Source of the DNA: Dendrophyllia cribrosa
Taxonomy: Eukaryota > Cnidaria > Anthozoa > Scleractinia > Dendrophylliidae
NCBI GenBank assembly: GCA_024195265.1
Contig: JAJLRJ010000004.1
Location: 39,191,030 to 39,255,029 of the forward strand
Direction: 5' to 3'
Length of the DNA stretch: 64,000 nucleotides
Positions within the stretch are counted from its first letter, which is position 1. Every line of letters begins with the position of its first letter. Positions 42,797 through 56,980 of this stretch are shown here, piece by piece. The translations under genes and the position numbers were made by a program. Under the pieces are notes generated by a model. The model saw nothing but the letters and a program-made list of their open reading frames with translations, had not been told where the DNA came from and did not search any database.

Positions 42797-45700
42797 ATGC
42801 AGACAAGAGCTGTCGTGGTTAAAAGGCATGAAAGCGGTCACAGAGTTTATGAGCTTCGGGAATCGGTAAGCTACATTGAAATAAAGAAATCTGATATAAG
42901 CTTACATGTAGATAGCCGTAATTTTTATATGGACCTGCACTGCTTGTTGTGTGGGTAATGAGGTTTTCTCACTTGCACAAATGCTTTCGATTTATCCCAC
43001 CAATCAACTCAAGTTGCACCTTCCAAGGTGAAGATGCCAGACATTCCAGAGGGTTTGTAAAAAAAATTATGTTTATGCCATACATCGCCTCAAAATTTAA
43101 TGTGATCAATCGCCGTAAAATTACAGGCGATTTATGTTATCTTATTGACTTGATGATGATGTGAAGTAGCATCAAAAAGTTGTCTATTTTTATAGTTTTG
43201 TTATGGATAATTTTTAAGAACATTTTAGCATATAACTTTGACATAAAATTATAAAAAAAAAAAATTATATTCCGAATCTTGTCTCATATCATTGTGCATG
43301 TATGAAGAAGAGAGAAAAACTTATTGTTTTATTGTTTGAAGTCCTCAAATCTCAAAATCTTCAACTTTTAACACATTCTTAAGATTGGCTACAGAAACAA
43401 GTCTTGAAACCAAAACATTAACCAAGTCCCTCATTAACACTTCACCCCCCTCCCCCCAAAAGAAATGAGGGAGGCATCCAGGGGGACACTATAGATGACA
43501 GTTCATATAATCTTGTAAGCCATTTTGTATTTAGCCAGAAAAGGTATTTTTTCTTGAGTGGTAGCAGTTTATTTTAATACTTCATTTACAGGACTGTGGA
43601 CTGCAGACGGCAGTAGCAGTTCATTTCAATACTTTGCTAATTTTGTATTCATTAGTTGACTATGGAAATGCATACTGCGGTATCAGTTCATTTCAATCTT
43701 TTACTCATATCAGTTATAAATCAACTATAGGAGCATGGACCACGGTATTTCGTACCTAACGCTTTCCGAGTAGCTGGGTATTGTAAATTAACTCCTTGCA
43801 TATCTTCAAAGTCCTGGAAACTTAGGTATCCTTTTGGAGGTAAAAATGATTTTGAGCAACACCCACAAGGTGACATTTTCCTACTCCCCCCATCCTCCTC
43901 CACTCTGAATTTTCCCATCCAAAAATATTGTGCAAGTACATTTTGCTTTGTCCTAATGCAGAACACTGTTATTCTTTGATGACTAAAATTGTGCAAATAT
44001 AAACTACCTGCTTTGTTTGTTCATTGTCCAATACAGTTTGAATGCCCACCACTTGATGAAAATAGCATTGCAGTAAAGGTCAAAGCCTGTGGCTTGTCTG
44101 TTCATGATAATAAGGTAAGAACCAAATTATTATGACTAACTAATATTGATAGGTAGTGGAATGGCCTAGCGGCCTAGTGGGGAAGGGTACCGGTGGGGTG
44201 GGGTATAGTGTAGTCCCTTATATAGACTTAAAAGGTATATGCCGCCCAAACTGGTATGGTTTTTGAGCCGTATTGAGCTGAAAATGGGTATTGATTTAGC
44301 ACCATGGACTAAAAGCATCACTCACAAGAGTAAGTCACTCACGGAAATCTACTGTTCTCATTATAAATATTTTGACATTCTTTGACATTGTTTCACAGTT
44401 ATTTTATTAATGTTAATTACCGGTATATCCTGTTCCAGATTTTAGAGGAATTCAACCTGATTAGCAAAAAAGAACAGCCATTTGGAAGAGAAATATCAGG
44501 AATTGTAACAAATGGTAAATATATCATTGATAGCAAAATGAACTGAAAATTTTAGCACAGACTTAAGTGTGTCCTTACACTCTATTTTGTTCTTCTAAAC
44601 CAATACAATTCTGGTTATCAGTCAATGAATATCTTTCTCCCACTTTAGAATTAAAACCTTGAATCAATTTGCAAAAAAAAGTGTGCAGTATAAATTAACT
44701 ATGACATAATGTGCTTTAACTTTTCTTTCTATCTTGTGTTCAGTTGGATCGGCAGTAACAAGAGTAAGCATCGGTGATGAAGTAGCAGGTTTGTGTTGTA
44801 ATAATTTTGTACTGTTTGTTATTATCTTAGTCTTACCTCTCACCAACCACTTAATCCTAAGAGTGGCACAAATCAAAATTCAAGAAAAATCCCAAAATTA
44901 ATTTTGTAAAATATTGAAAAACAAATGGTACCATGCAAAAGTACTGCCGAAGAGGTTTTATTTGAATGGTCACACCATGGGATTTCGTCAATAGACTCAA
45001 AAGTTAGAACAAATGGTACCATGTAAAAGTACTGCTGAAGAGGTTTCATTTGAATGGTCACACCATGGGATTTCGTCAATAGACTCAAAAGTTAGAACTA
45101 CACTACATGTATTCATAATAGACTCTGGGAGTTAAACCTGTAGGTAACCCTTTCAACATTATTGTATTTTGTAAAATAGTGCAAAACAAACATTACCATA
45201 TACAAGAAAGTCCTATTGAAGGGCTTTTGGTTGATTGCACATCATAGAATGTTATCCACAGGCACAGAAGTTAGAACTACAATAATATTATACAACTCAG
45301 TTAGCTTTGGCTTAGGGAGCAAAGAAAATATTGTACATGTAGGGTTGGTATTAATAGTAGAATGATGCCATATTAAAACCATTCTAAACAAGTTACTGAG
45401 GACTCTTTTTTTAATACATCTTTTATTTAAAGATTATGCTTTTCATACAATTAGGTAAAAAAGCCATTTAAAGAGTAATTTACAATTATCTATCAAGGAA
45501 TTAAGGGGTGACTATTTAATAAAGACAGATAAATTGTGAACAATGATTAACTTGATGATTTAGAAATATAAATCATGGTGTTGCTAAATGGAGCACTTAG
45601 GCCAATCTCGACTGGATCTTAACTCAAGTTTCATAAGCACGAGGCAACTAGGAGTCTTAAATTCATTATTTTCTCTGGATGAGAATCAGATGCTGGTGCT

Positions 45701-48700
45701 AATAACACCCAACATTTTATTATGGTTCTCTAACTCAGGGCTGTTATTAAAGGGGCTATGTCACCATTTTTACTGGTAACTTTAAAAAGCCAAAATACAT
45801 TTTTATATCAGTAAAAACCCAACAATAAGAGTTCAGTTTTGTTTAAAATTATTCTACATTGTACAAGTGCTCTAAAAGTAAAAATAAGTGTCTTGGGCTG
45901 CAGATGGCCAGGATGGAAATGGATTGCATCTTGAAAAAAATCGCCAGTTGTTTCAAGTTTATCACTTCTCTCTTGGAAAACTCACTAAAACTCTGATTAT
46001 GGTTTATTCTCTCTTTGAGAATTCACTTAATATCTTCCTCTTTGTGTTCTATAAACATTTAGTGCACAGTAAAGGTACTTAGTGTTAATTTGGGGCAGTC
46101 TTGACCCAAAAATCTCAAAATCACAATGACATAGCTCCTTTAAGCTTTAAGATAGCCAGCCAGCTACACAAGGAAAGTGCGCAGTAATAAACTCAAAATA
46201 GTTACAGTGGAATCCTGATTTTTCAAATACTAGATTTTTCTAACCTCCCGATTATTCTAATCAAAACTCGTTTCCCTTGGATTTGATTTCAGTCAATACC
46301 ACCTTCGATTTTTCGAACTCCCGATTTTTTAACCAATTTCCGTTTCCCTTGGAGGTTTGAAAAATTGTGATTCCACTGTATTTTTGAACTTGAGTCACCG
46401 GTCATCTTTACTGCAGTTAATGCTGATAATGCATTAGCTGTAGCATAATTTATAGTACTATTAATAATACTTGACTGTATGTATACTATACAATGTAAAG
46501 TCTTTTCAATATTGGATCATATTAATTTGTATTTTTGTAAGTATGCTTTTTGTGTAGCAATTAAAAAAATTAAATTTACCACAGTTGCTGACGATTAAAT
46601 AACCAGTTGCTGGGTACTAGTGACAGCCCTGTTAACTGCTGCTGTTCCCACATTTTATACTGTGTCTTAGGAAACAAAGTTAATAACAAGTTAATATTTA
46701 CATGACAATCAAGACCTAAGCCACTAAAACTTGAGTTCATTAGGGATTTGTGCAATACTTGTCACATAAAACCAATGCATTCTGAATCCAATTTTATATT
46801 AATTCATTCTCCTTATGCAGGGCTGCTTCCTCTGGATTCATTGTCAGCTGGGTGTGCAAACTTCTGTGTGATGTCACAATATGATGTAGGTGAGTGTGTA
46901 AAAGATAACAAGAAGCTATACACAGCTTGAACTTGTGGCATCTTTAACCCGTTGCAGTATTGATTCCCGAGTGTTTTGAGTGCTTTAACAGAGAAACATA
47001 AATTATGTCTAAAAAGTAAGACTACACTACATTTACTACATTCAGTAGCCAACACTTGAAACCTTGATCGCTAAACAAAGCAAATGTTGAGTTATATCAG
47101 AAACCCATAAGTGGGTTAAAACGCGTAACGCGCATTCACAGCTTCCGAATATTCATTTTTTGCTTAGTACCATATTTGGAAACCCCTCGGTCCCTCAAGA
47201 TTGGAGCAAGTTGTTCTAGCGAATTGATTGGTTAATATTTTTATCTTGATTTTCCAAATATGGCTGTAACAACTTCTTAGCAAATTAAATAATCAGAAGG
47301 TTGTTTTGAAGCGTACAAGAGACAGTTGCACGTTTCAACCCACTTATGGGTTTCTGGTTATATAACACACAGCAATAAGCGGCGAACACAATATCAAACG
47401 GTCCTATCCATCCATGAATGCCTTGCATTGTCTTGAAAACTTGTAAGCTGTAATTCTTCCTCCTGTTTCTCAAGTCAACACACGGAGAGATTTTTCCACC
47501 ACCTTGAAAACAAGAGCGAGGTCATGAGGTCGCATGTCAACCAATCAGACCAGTGAAACTAAAATATGTGTGCATAAATTTGCATGCTCTGATGAGACAC
47601 GCAAAAAAAAAAAAATGTATTAGACAGCACCTTTTCCGGAGTGTGTGTTTAATTTTTTTGGTTGGGTTTCAAATTAGAGGTAAAAAGTAAAGCACCAGAT
47701 TTGGTGTTTGCATGTCCGTGGTTTCAGAGTTGTTTCAACCACACTGATAATAAACATTTTGAGGTTTTTGGGAGCATGGTCTCCCAAGGCCAGTCCCAAG
47801 TTCACTTTAGATTGTATAATTCAGTTTAGATATGTACAATGGCTAATTCACTTATCCCCCTGTCAAGGAGGGAGAGGGGTGGGGGGGTGGGGAACTCACA
47901 TATAAAATTGACAAGGTGATCAGCAAAAATTTTGAAAGGAACCCCTGAAAGATACCAGAAACCTTTTTTGTGGGTGTGGCTCACATTGATTGTGCTTACT
48001 CTTGATATGTTCTTTATAATTTGTTTTATATTCTTGTAGCCAGAAAACCTGAAAAGGTTGATCACATAGATGCTGCAGGTTGTATTGGTGATGTTATTAG
48101 AGCTTACACAGCACTACACTATCAAGCAAGAGTGTGTGGTGGGGAGACTGTCTTAATATTTAATGGAGCCTCAGTAAGTATATGTGTATGTTGTTTTGGT
48201 TTAAAATTTTTCAAACCATTTTGATTTTGATTTTTTTTGTCTCAGGTTATGTATAATCCGATTTGTTTTTGATAAAGTACCATAAAAACTCTATTTGGTT
48301 GCAGTAACTGGTGATATCACCGGTCACCAGCGCTTTTTGACAACCCGACTTTTACCTGTATTATTTGTTGTTGAGAACGATTGATTTGTGGAAAGAAATA
48401 GTAGATAAAGAAGCATGGTAAGAGAAGTAGAAAATTTCATAAAACCAGTCCAGTAAATTTTGCCTGACATTTTATTATCCATCTGGCAGTTCATCATTAT
48501 TTTCGCCTGCCAAACCTGAAATTTGCTATTTCAAGCCCTGCTTCATCATTATGAGTTACACAGGGTGCATAATGCTTCTGGATAATTAAGGCAAGGCAAT
48601 CTTAAAACAGTGGGCTGTTTTTCTCCAGTAGCAATCAAATAGAGGGCTTTACAACAGTTACCTGTGTTTTCCAAAACGTTTCTAGTTAATAACATGAAAA

Positions 48701-51700
48701 CTCTGAAGTTCGAAGCCCAACTTAGGTTTACATTTTACACTGCTGTCAATCATAATTATGGCAGCAAACGTTGGACCTTTGAAAACAGAAACTGACAAAT
48801 GGATCAAAATCCACCAATCACAACACACAAACATGACCTTTGGACCTTCTCGCATAAAACATCCTTGTTTCCTGAGATGTCTGCTAGGATGATTGCGGCA
48901 GTGAAAAACAAAACTGATAGTCGGATTATAAACTTAAGAGTTTGCGTGTTATTGAAAAATGCAGTAATAGTTGGCAGTTTCAACAACAACAACAACAACA
49001 ATAACAATCTTTATTGTGCTCTTAATACAGAAGTACAGAAATCATTAAAAGGAAATAACTGTGAGAGAAAAAGAGCACAGCCACTCAGAAATAGCAAAAG
49101 CTAATCGCGCTGAGTGGCTGGGCCATGCGGGAGAGTAACTAGATATCAAAGTTGTTATAAGCTAAACAAACCAGTGTTTGTTTCATGAGCTAAACAAACC
49201 AGTGCTTTTCTTTTTACAGTCTTGTGGAGCAATGGCAATACAACTTGCTCACATTTGGGGAGCCAAGGTACATCTGATAGCTTTACATTGTGGTTCTACA
49301 GTCAACTAACCTATATTAAGTAATGATCCGCATAAGAAGGAAAGTGCTGAACGGCAATGCATGATGGAATGTCAATTTTTTTCATTGTTACAACTAGTGA
49401 TCTCATTGGCATAGACTCAAAGATCGCTAAAACGTTGAGGTTCAAGGTGCATTTTGTCTGATTTTTTAAAGGTTTCAAGTAATTTGAGATCCAATCACAC
49501 AATGTGCAATTTTTAAAAGAAATTGTATTTGGGGAACTTCATCAAAGAAGCAAAATTATTAACTATTGCCTTCTGCTATTCTGATTGGTTAAACACAAAC
49601 ATTTCCTAAAATTTATTTGTACCCTGCAAGCAATGAATAATCAGTCTGCCATAATTTTTTTGATTACCTTTCCAGTTTTGGGCTAAGTGCCTGGGGGTAC
49701 CAAGTTTAACTGCCACCAAAGTCTTGGAAATTTACTTACTTAAAGCAATGTTATATAACTTCACAACTATTAAGAAGTGGAAAACGTGCAATTTAGCACA
49801 AGTGAAACATATTAGAGATTGAAAAAAAAATTCAGCCCTTCATGCCTCATGTTTTGGCAAGATCTGCCACTGCTTAAGATGCGAGTAGATGTAATATGTT
49901 TTAAACATATTACATCTACTCGCATCTTAAGCAGTGGCAGATTTTGCCAAAACATGAGGCATGAAGGGGATAATCTCTTGGTTTAAACCACATTTAGGTC
50001 CTTGCAACAGCATCATCAGAAGAAGAAGTTATATACCTGGAAAGTCTCCAACCATCAATAGGTGAGATGTGTATATTTTGGTGAATAAGGTGGTGAAAGT
50101 TACAATGTTCAAGCACTGTTACAGCATGAGCAGAAGGAGAAAGAAAGAAGAGATAAATAAATAATAATACTGTTACACATCACATCACTTGCTTGACTTT
50201 GAGCAGTTGACTAAAATACAGTGGGTATGTTGACAATCAGCAGTCAACTAATAACATAAATCAGACGGGTGACTGTTCAATTCAACACTGTCATATCTTC
50301 TACTACAATCAAATACCAACTGTGACAGATCTTCCTTTTTTCCACGCACAATCCCTGAATGGAACTCATTACCACTAACTTTGCGCTGTGCAACCTCAAC
50401 CCAGTCATTTAAAGATGGTCCATCTAATTTAAACATTTCAAGGATTATTAACACTAGCCACTATTATGACTAAGACCGCTGATCATATTCCTGTATCATA
50501 TATATCCCGCATGGGAGATTGATACGGTTATCAATGTAGATTTCGATTTCGATTCATTTTATTTGTGCTTTCATTGTGCTTTTTCTTTTGTAGCAAATGT
50601 CATAGACTTGAGGAAGACAAAGAAATCGCTCATCGATATCTGCATGGATGAAACAGGGGGACTTGGTGTGGACTGTGTTATTGATAATGGAGGTAGGAGC
50701 TAAACGTATCAGAACCAAGTAGATTTACACTATTTTTTGGGGTTTTGAACACCCCATTACATTACCCTTTGTTTAAGTTTCGCACTGACCCTTTTTTTAG
50801 TTACCCTCACCTTTTTGCACTTTTGCTTATGCGAATGCTTATTGATTACGCGAATTGCTTTTTGCGAATGCTTATCGTTTAAGTAATACCGAAAACAAAC
50901 TAGTTCTTCCACAACCTCGCACTGATTATCGAAAGAGAAGTTTTTGGTACAGTGGAGCTCAGTTGTGGAACAGCTTACCCACAGAATAAAGATAAGTGAC
51001 TTCCTTAAGCGAGTTTAAGACAAAACTAAGTCGCCATTATAGTTTTTAATTCATTGCTGTAAATATATATTGATGTAAATAGTATCTATCTTAATTCTTA
51101 GTATTTTAATATACGACCACATCAGCTCTGCTGTAATTTTTATCGTGTTTAAATAAATGCCTCCATGAAAAGCAGTTTTTATTTTTGTATTTGTTGTACC
51201 TCTCATTTGTAGTTAGGAAGATAGGTAGATAGCGGATTATGATAAAAAAGCTGATGGAAATACTGTGTATAAATAAAGTTACCTATTCTATTCTATTCTA
51301 TTTTATTCTATTCGATGTTTTCCTCCAGCTTTCCCCACCTGCCACCTTTTTGGAATTTCCCCTTCCCTCCCCTCCCTCTTAGCTATGTCAAAATGCCATA
51401 CTGATACAATCCTTGTAATGTAATGTAATGTAAATCTTTATTTAAACAAGGAGAATCATCAGTTAAGTTAATAATTAAAAATTAAAACTTGTACAACTGC
51501 TTTACATGATTGCCGTGTGGGAATCCGATATCTCAGATACTTTCTTAATACCCCGTTTAAACTGCCCAATAGCACAAACGCTTTTTAAATCTTGGGGCAA
51601 GTTGTTCCACAAACAGGCCCCGCTGTAGCAAAAACTTCGTTTTAGGTAATTAGTATTTGGCTTGGGCAGCGAAAGCTTTCCTTCAAGATTTCTTAGGTTG

Positions 51701-54700
51701 TAATCATTAACGTGGCGTTGAGTGAAGAGACATTGAAGATAGTCTGGGGCAAGTTCATTCAATGTTTTATACATAATTAAAGCTTTCTGCTTTTTACGAC
51801 GAAGAGACAGCTTCTCCCACTTAAGCATCGCGAGAAGGAGGTTGGAGCTCGTATCAAAAGGTGATTGAGTAATTACTCTGGCAGCGCGATTTTGTAATTT
51901 TTGTAATTTATCACTCAAACAGCCACTCATACTATCCCAAACCGGGCTGCAGTAATCAAAATGTGGTAATATTAAAGCATTGTAAATTTGAACTGCAACA
52001 TCCGTCGGAATAAAAGGTCGTACACGTTTCAATGCACCAATGGTTGAAGAGACTTTCTTTTCCTTTTTCCTTTCCCCTACCCTAGTGTACAATATTGATA
52101 ATGCTTTAGACAGCAATTCGTAACAGCCAAGTTTACAGCAACTAAATCATTCCAAGTGGTAAATGCCCGGCGTATCCAATCGAACGTTCGGTAATTGAAC
52201 CCAATCGAACACCAATCGTTCGATTGGGTTCGGTAATCGAACGAAATCGAACTCACAATAAAATTTGGTCAATCGAACAAAATCGAACGTTCGATTACCG
52301 AACAGTGAACAATCGAACCCAATCGAACGTTCGATTACCGAACAACCAACCATCGAACTCAATCGAACGTTCGATTACCGAACTCCTGTTTGTTTATACT
52401 GCGGACATATTGTACGGTGCACCGTCCCCCTAATCCTTTTTTTGGCGATTCGCCATACCCCGGGATAGGACGATTGTCTGCACAATAGCCACGTGCACAC
52501 TAGTCAGCCACGTGACAAACAGGGCAGAAACCATATCCTTCCTTCTAATCTAGAAATGTAAACGAAAGTGCATTTCATTATTGTATCGTCGTTTTGTTCT
52601 CTGCTACAAAATATATATTACTAAACATTGACATTCAGTTCGATATTTGGACGTTTTTCTATTTATTCCATTCAATAAAAGTTGATTATGATTAGTCCTG
52701 CGTGATTTACTTATCAAGAGATGGATTCCGAACAAAATAGAATCCGATTGAGTTTGATTGTGTTCGATTGTGTTCGATTGGTTCGAAAATCGAACTCACA
52801 GCAAAATAGATGTTCGATTTTGTTCGATTACCGAACCCAATCGAACGATTGGTGTTCGATTGGGTTCGATTGATTTTTGGTTCGATTTTGTTCGATTGGA
52901 TACGCCGGGTAAATGAGGAAGGAGAGAGACTTGAATGCTTTATTAAGTCCTGTCAAATAATATGTTGTTTGATCATCGGGCTCGGTTATATCAGCTGTTG
53001 TGCTGTCAGTATCTCATTGGGTCTTGTAGGTGCACACGAGAACCGTGGAGACCCATTCTGTCAGTATCTCATTGGGTCTTGTAGGTGCACACGAGAACCG
53101 TGGAGACCCATTCTGTCAGTATCTCATTGGGTCTTGTAGGTGCACATGAGAACCGTGGAGACCCATTCTGTCAGTATCTCATTGGGTCTTGTAGGTGCAC
53201 ATGAGAACCGTGGAGACCTTTTCTGGACTCTTCCTATGTTCTCTGGCGCTAGTAAATTGTTTATCCCTGATTACATTTGAAGAAAATGCATGCCTTCCTT
53301 CTCATGGATGCCTGTCTAATCTCATTTGGCAGAGAGGACGCTAGCTCTCCTGACTTGTGGTTGTCTAAACTCATAGGGCCGATTTTTTTTAAACAAAGAC
53401 CAACCAAGCTACACCTGGTCTATGAGTAATTGATGTAGCTCTAAATCTTCTTATTTCTTTACGACTCCGTCGCTAGTGAAACAGAGTTCAGACCATGCAT
53501 GTCTAAACTTTATATTATAAAGTTATCAAATCCGCACAAAATAATTTTCTCTTGCTATGTGGAGTTCTATGTTAAGATGAGGTTGTAAAAGAACAAGTGG
53601 ACATGTCTTCAAGTACTAAAAATCCATTACCCTCCAAACATGATGTAATCTCCTGCCTTGCAGTAGCATAAGTCCAACCAAGCTACACCTGGTCTAAGAG
53701 TATTTGATGTAGCTCAAAATCTTATTTTTTTACGACTCCATCGCTTGTGAAAACCTGAGACTTTATAAAGTAAAGTTATCAAATCCGCACATAATGATTT
53801 TCTCTTGCTATATGCAGTTCTACGTCAAGATGAAGTTGTAAAAGAACAAGTGGACATGTCTTCAAGTACTAAAAATCCATTACCCTCCAAACATGATGTA
53901 ATCTCCTGCCTTGCAGTAGCATAAGTCCAACCAAGCTACACCTGGTCTAAGAGTATTTGATGTAGCTCAAAATCTTATTTTTTTACGACTCCATCGCTTG
54001 TGAAAACCTGAGGCTTTATAAAGTAAAGTTATCAAATCCGCACATAATGATTTTCTCTTGCTATATGCAGTTCTACGTCAAGATGAAGTTGTAAAAGAAC
54101 AAGTGGACATGTCTTCAAGTACTAAAAATCCATTACCCTCCAAACATGATGTAATCTCCTGCCTTGCAGTAGCATAAGTCCAACCAAGCTACACCTGGTC
54201 TAAGAGTATTTGATGTAGCTCAAAATCTTATTTTTTACGACTCCATCGCTTGTGAAAACCTGAGACTTTATAAAGTAGTTATCAAATCCGCACATTATGA
54301 TTTTCTCTTGCTATATGCAGTTCTACGTCAAGATGAGGTTGTTAAAGAACAAGCGGACATGTCTTCAAGTACTAAAAATCCATTACCCTCCAAACACGAT
54401 GTAATCTCCTGCCTTGCAGTGGCTGGGAGGTGGATAACTTCTCTTCAAGATCTACAGGTCAGTAGAATTATATGGTAGTGGTTATCAGTTTTAAAGTAGT
54501 CAACTGGAATTCGTCTTCATAATAATATATTTGGGATTCTACTTGTATGGAAACCTTCTTACCTCTTTCAAAATCCTCTTTTCAAAATACTGAAAAAGAA
54601 ACTACCATAATGCTTTTAATTGTCACTGGGGTTGTAACGAATTTCCTTATTTTCGCCCACCGTTAATGATTCGCACGAATTAAACCTCTTCTAAGGGGAC

Positions 54701-56940
54701 AGTAAAACATGGAAGCAAGGGTGATCGCTAGCAGAAGGTTCGATTCCTCAACTGATTGTACATGTATATGTGAAATATCTTCTGTACCACAGCTGGATCC
54801 ACCAGATTCCCAGATGCTCTACTTGAAGGGAGCCTCACTCAGTTTTCTTTTTGAACATTCCTGGGTTCTCTCACGTGGTAAGAGTTTCGCATATCTATAT
54901 CAGCAAGCGTGGGCTGCAAAATATCAAAGCTTTACTTATTTTTTCATGCCATTTTCTCAAAAGGTTTTAAGCTTTTGAGAAAATGGCATGACAAAATAAA
55001 AATAAAAATTTGCTAAATTTGTAGGCAAAGTTCCAGGAAACGGTTTCTACTTTAATCATACAAAACAGTTTTCTTTTGTCAAATGAACACTTTTTCGCAA
55101 ACAGAATTCGATAAAATCAATTAGTGAGCGGTTCATCTTAGCGGTCAGTGTAGCAAAATTTGGACCACTCGGAGAATCAATCAGAATCAAGATGCTCCTT
55201 TTTCTTGTCGACCAGTTGAGCCATTTAATAATTATGCATAATTCCTTCTCTCTCAGGAGAGTGTCAATAAATTGCAGCTTACATTCAATGCTTACAAGCC
55301 CACATTAACCTCAGTATTTCTTTTCTAATATTATAATGTATATCTGTCCTTTCTTTACTAGGTCAGCAAGGGCGATATTTACGTATCCTTTGAACCAAAC
55401 ATAGACTGCCAAACAGTCTGTTTTTTTTTTTTTCGCTGCTCACTCTCGAAAGCGCGAAACGCTGAAAGCGTCGATACTCGTGTGTGAAGCGCGTGAGACT
55501 CACACATCCGTAGTGAGATGGTTTGGGTAACCAGTGTTAGCTATATAAAGGGGCGCTTACCATTTGTCAGAACTGGTCGGCCAGACCGGTCCGTTTGTAA
55601 CTAGAATGCATCTTTTTGAAGACTTGTTCCTACAAGTCCATCAAAAGGGTGCATACTATTTCCAAATTTACCAGTCTAGCCAACCAGTTCTGGCAAATAA
55701 TGGAATAATATTTATTAGTATATACTGAAACAGTGGATAGCATTGTTGGCGCGCTCTGATTGGCTACTGAAACTCGGAATAGCAAGTGCTATTCACCTCC
55801 CAGCAATTTGCGCGCGAAAATTGTAATCGTTGACGGGAATAAATGAGTTAAAAAGCATCATTTTCGTTATATTATCTCACTGTTTCAGTATATACTAAAA
55901 CAACTATTCACCTCAGTGTAGGTGGGTAGTGGTGGATATTTACCGAGCCGCGAAGCGGCTCGGTAAATATCCACCACTACCCACCTTCACTTAACAAATT
56001 AACAAATTAACCTCCACTTAACAAATTGAGCGGTCCGGCTGTGCAGTTCTGACAAATGGCAAGCGCCCTAAGATAGAATAAAGTAATGCAATTATCTAAA
56101 AAGTTATATTAGAAAATATTATTAAAAAAATTACAGAAGACAATGATTAAGTAATTTAATACAATGTAAAATTAGAAAAAAATCTACATTAAACTTATCA
56201 TGATAAAAGGTCATCAAATTCGTACGAAAGATTGACAAGGTATTTGACTCTCTTATACTAATAGGTAATTCATTCCCCAGGTGACAGATCCGAACATAAC
56301 AAGAATTCTTAAAGACATCAGTCCTGCTAAAAGAGACATCAAGCGTTAAATGATCAACATTCCTAAGCGGTTTGGTACAAGAGCGAAACGATACATAATC
56401 GAAAATGTTTAACTTATATATATTCAGAAGACACTTAAAGAAAAAAAACTAAATCATTAATTTCTCTGCGATACTTCAAAGGTAATAAATTTAACTTACT
56501 AAGGCGTTCGTACTTAGAATAACCCTTCCAAGAATGAATCTTGTAGCCCTGCGTTGAACTTGTTCCAAATTGTTGATGTTTCGTTTGGTATGAGGAGACT
56601 ATACCACGCTAGCATATTCAAGGCGCGAACGAACCCAAGCAATATAAAGTAATTTCTTTGTACTAATATCGTTTATGTCCCTGCCTTTCGGTAAAGTACA
56701 TTAAACATTCTTTGAGCTTTCGAGGAGATAAGATCAACATGATTATTCCAGCTTAAATTATGGCTAACCAAAACCCCCAGGTCCTTCTCAACATCAACAC
56801 GGTCTAACTTTATCCCACCAAGGTAATAGTCCCTATCATCGATTGATCTTATAGGTGGCTTATTTTTAAGGAGTCTTGTACTCTGTTTTAAGCCTACCTC
56901 GATTGGTCATTGTAATTGTAATTGTAAATCTGAAACTTGA

Positions 56941-56980
<40 letters not shown>

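Noticed and set aside
52224..52468. NRTQSNVRLPNN-type frames
   Set aside because: Low-complexity products of the AATCGAAC repeat arms.
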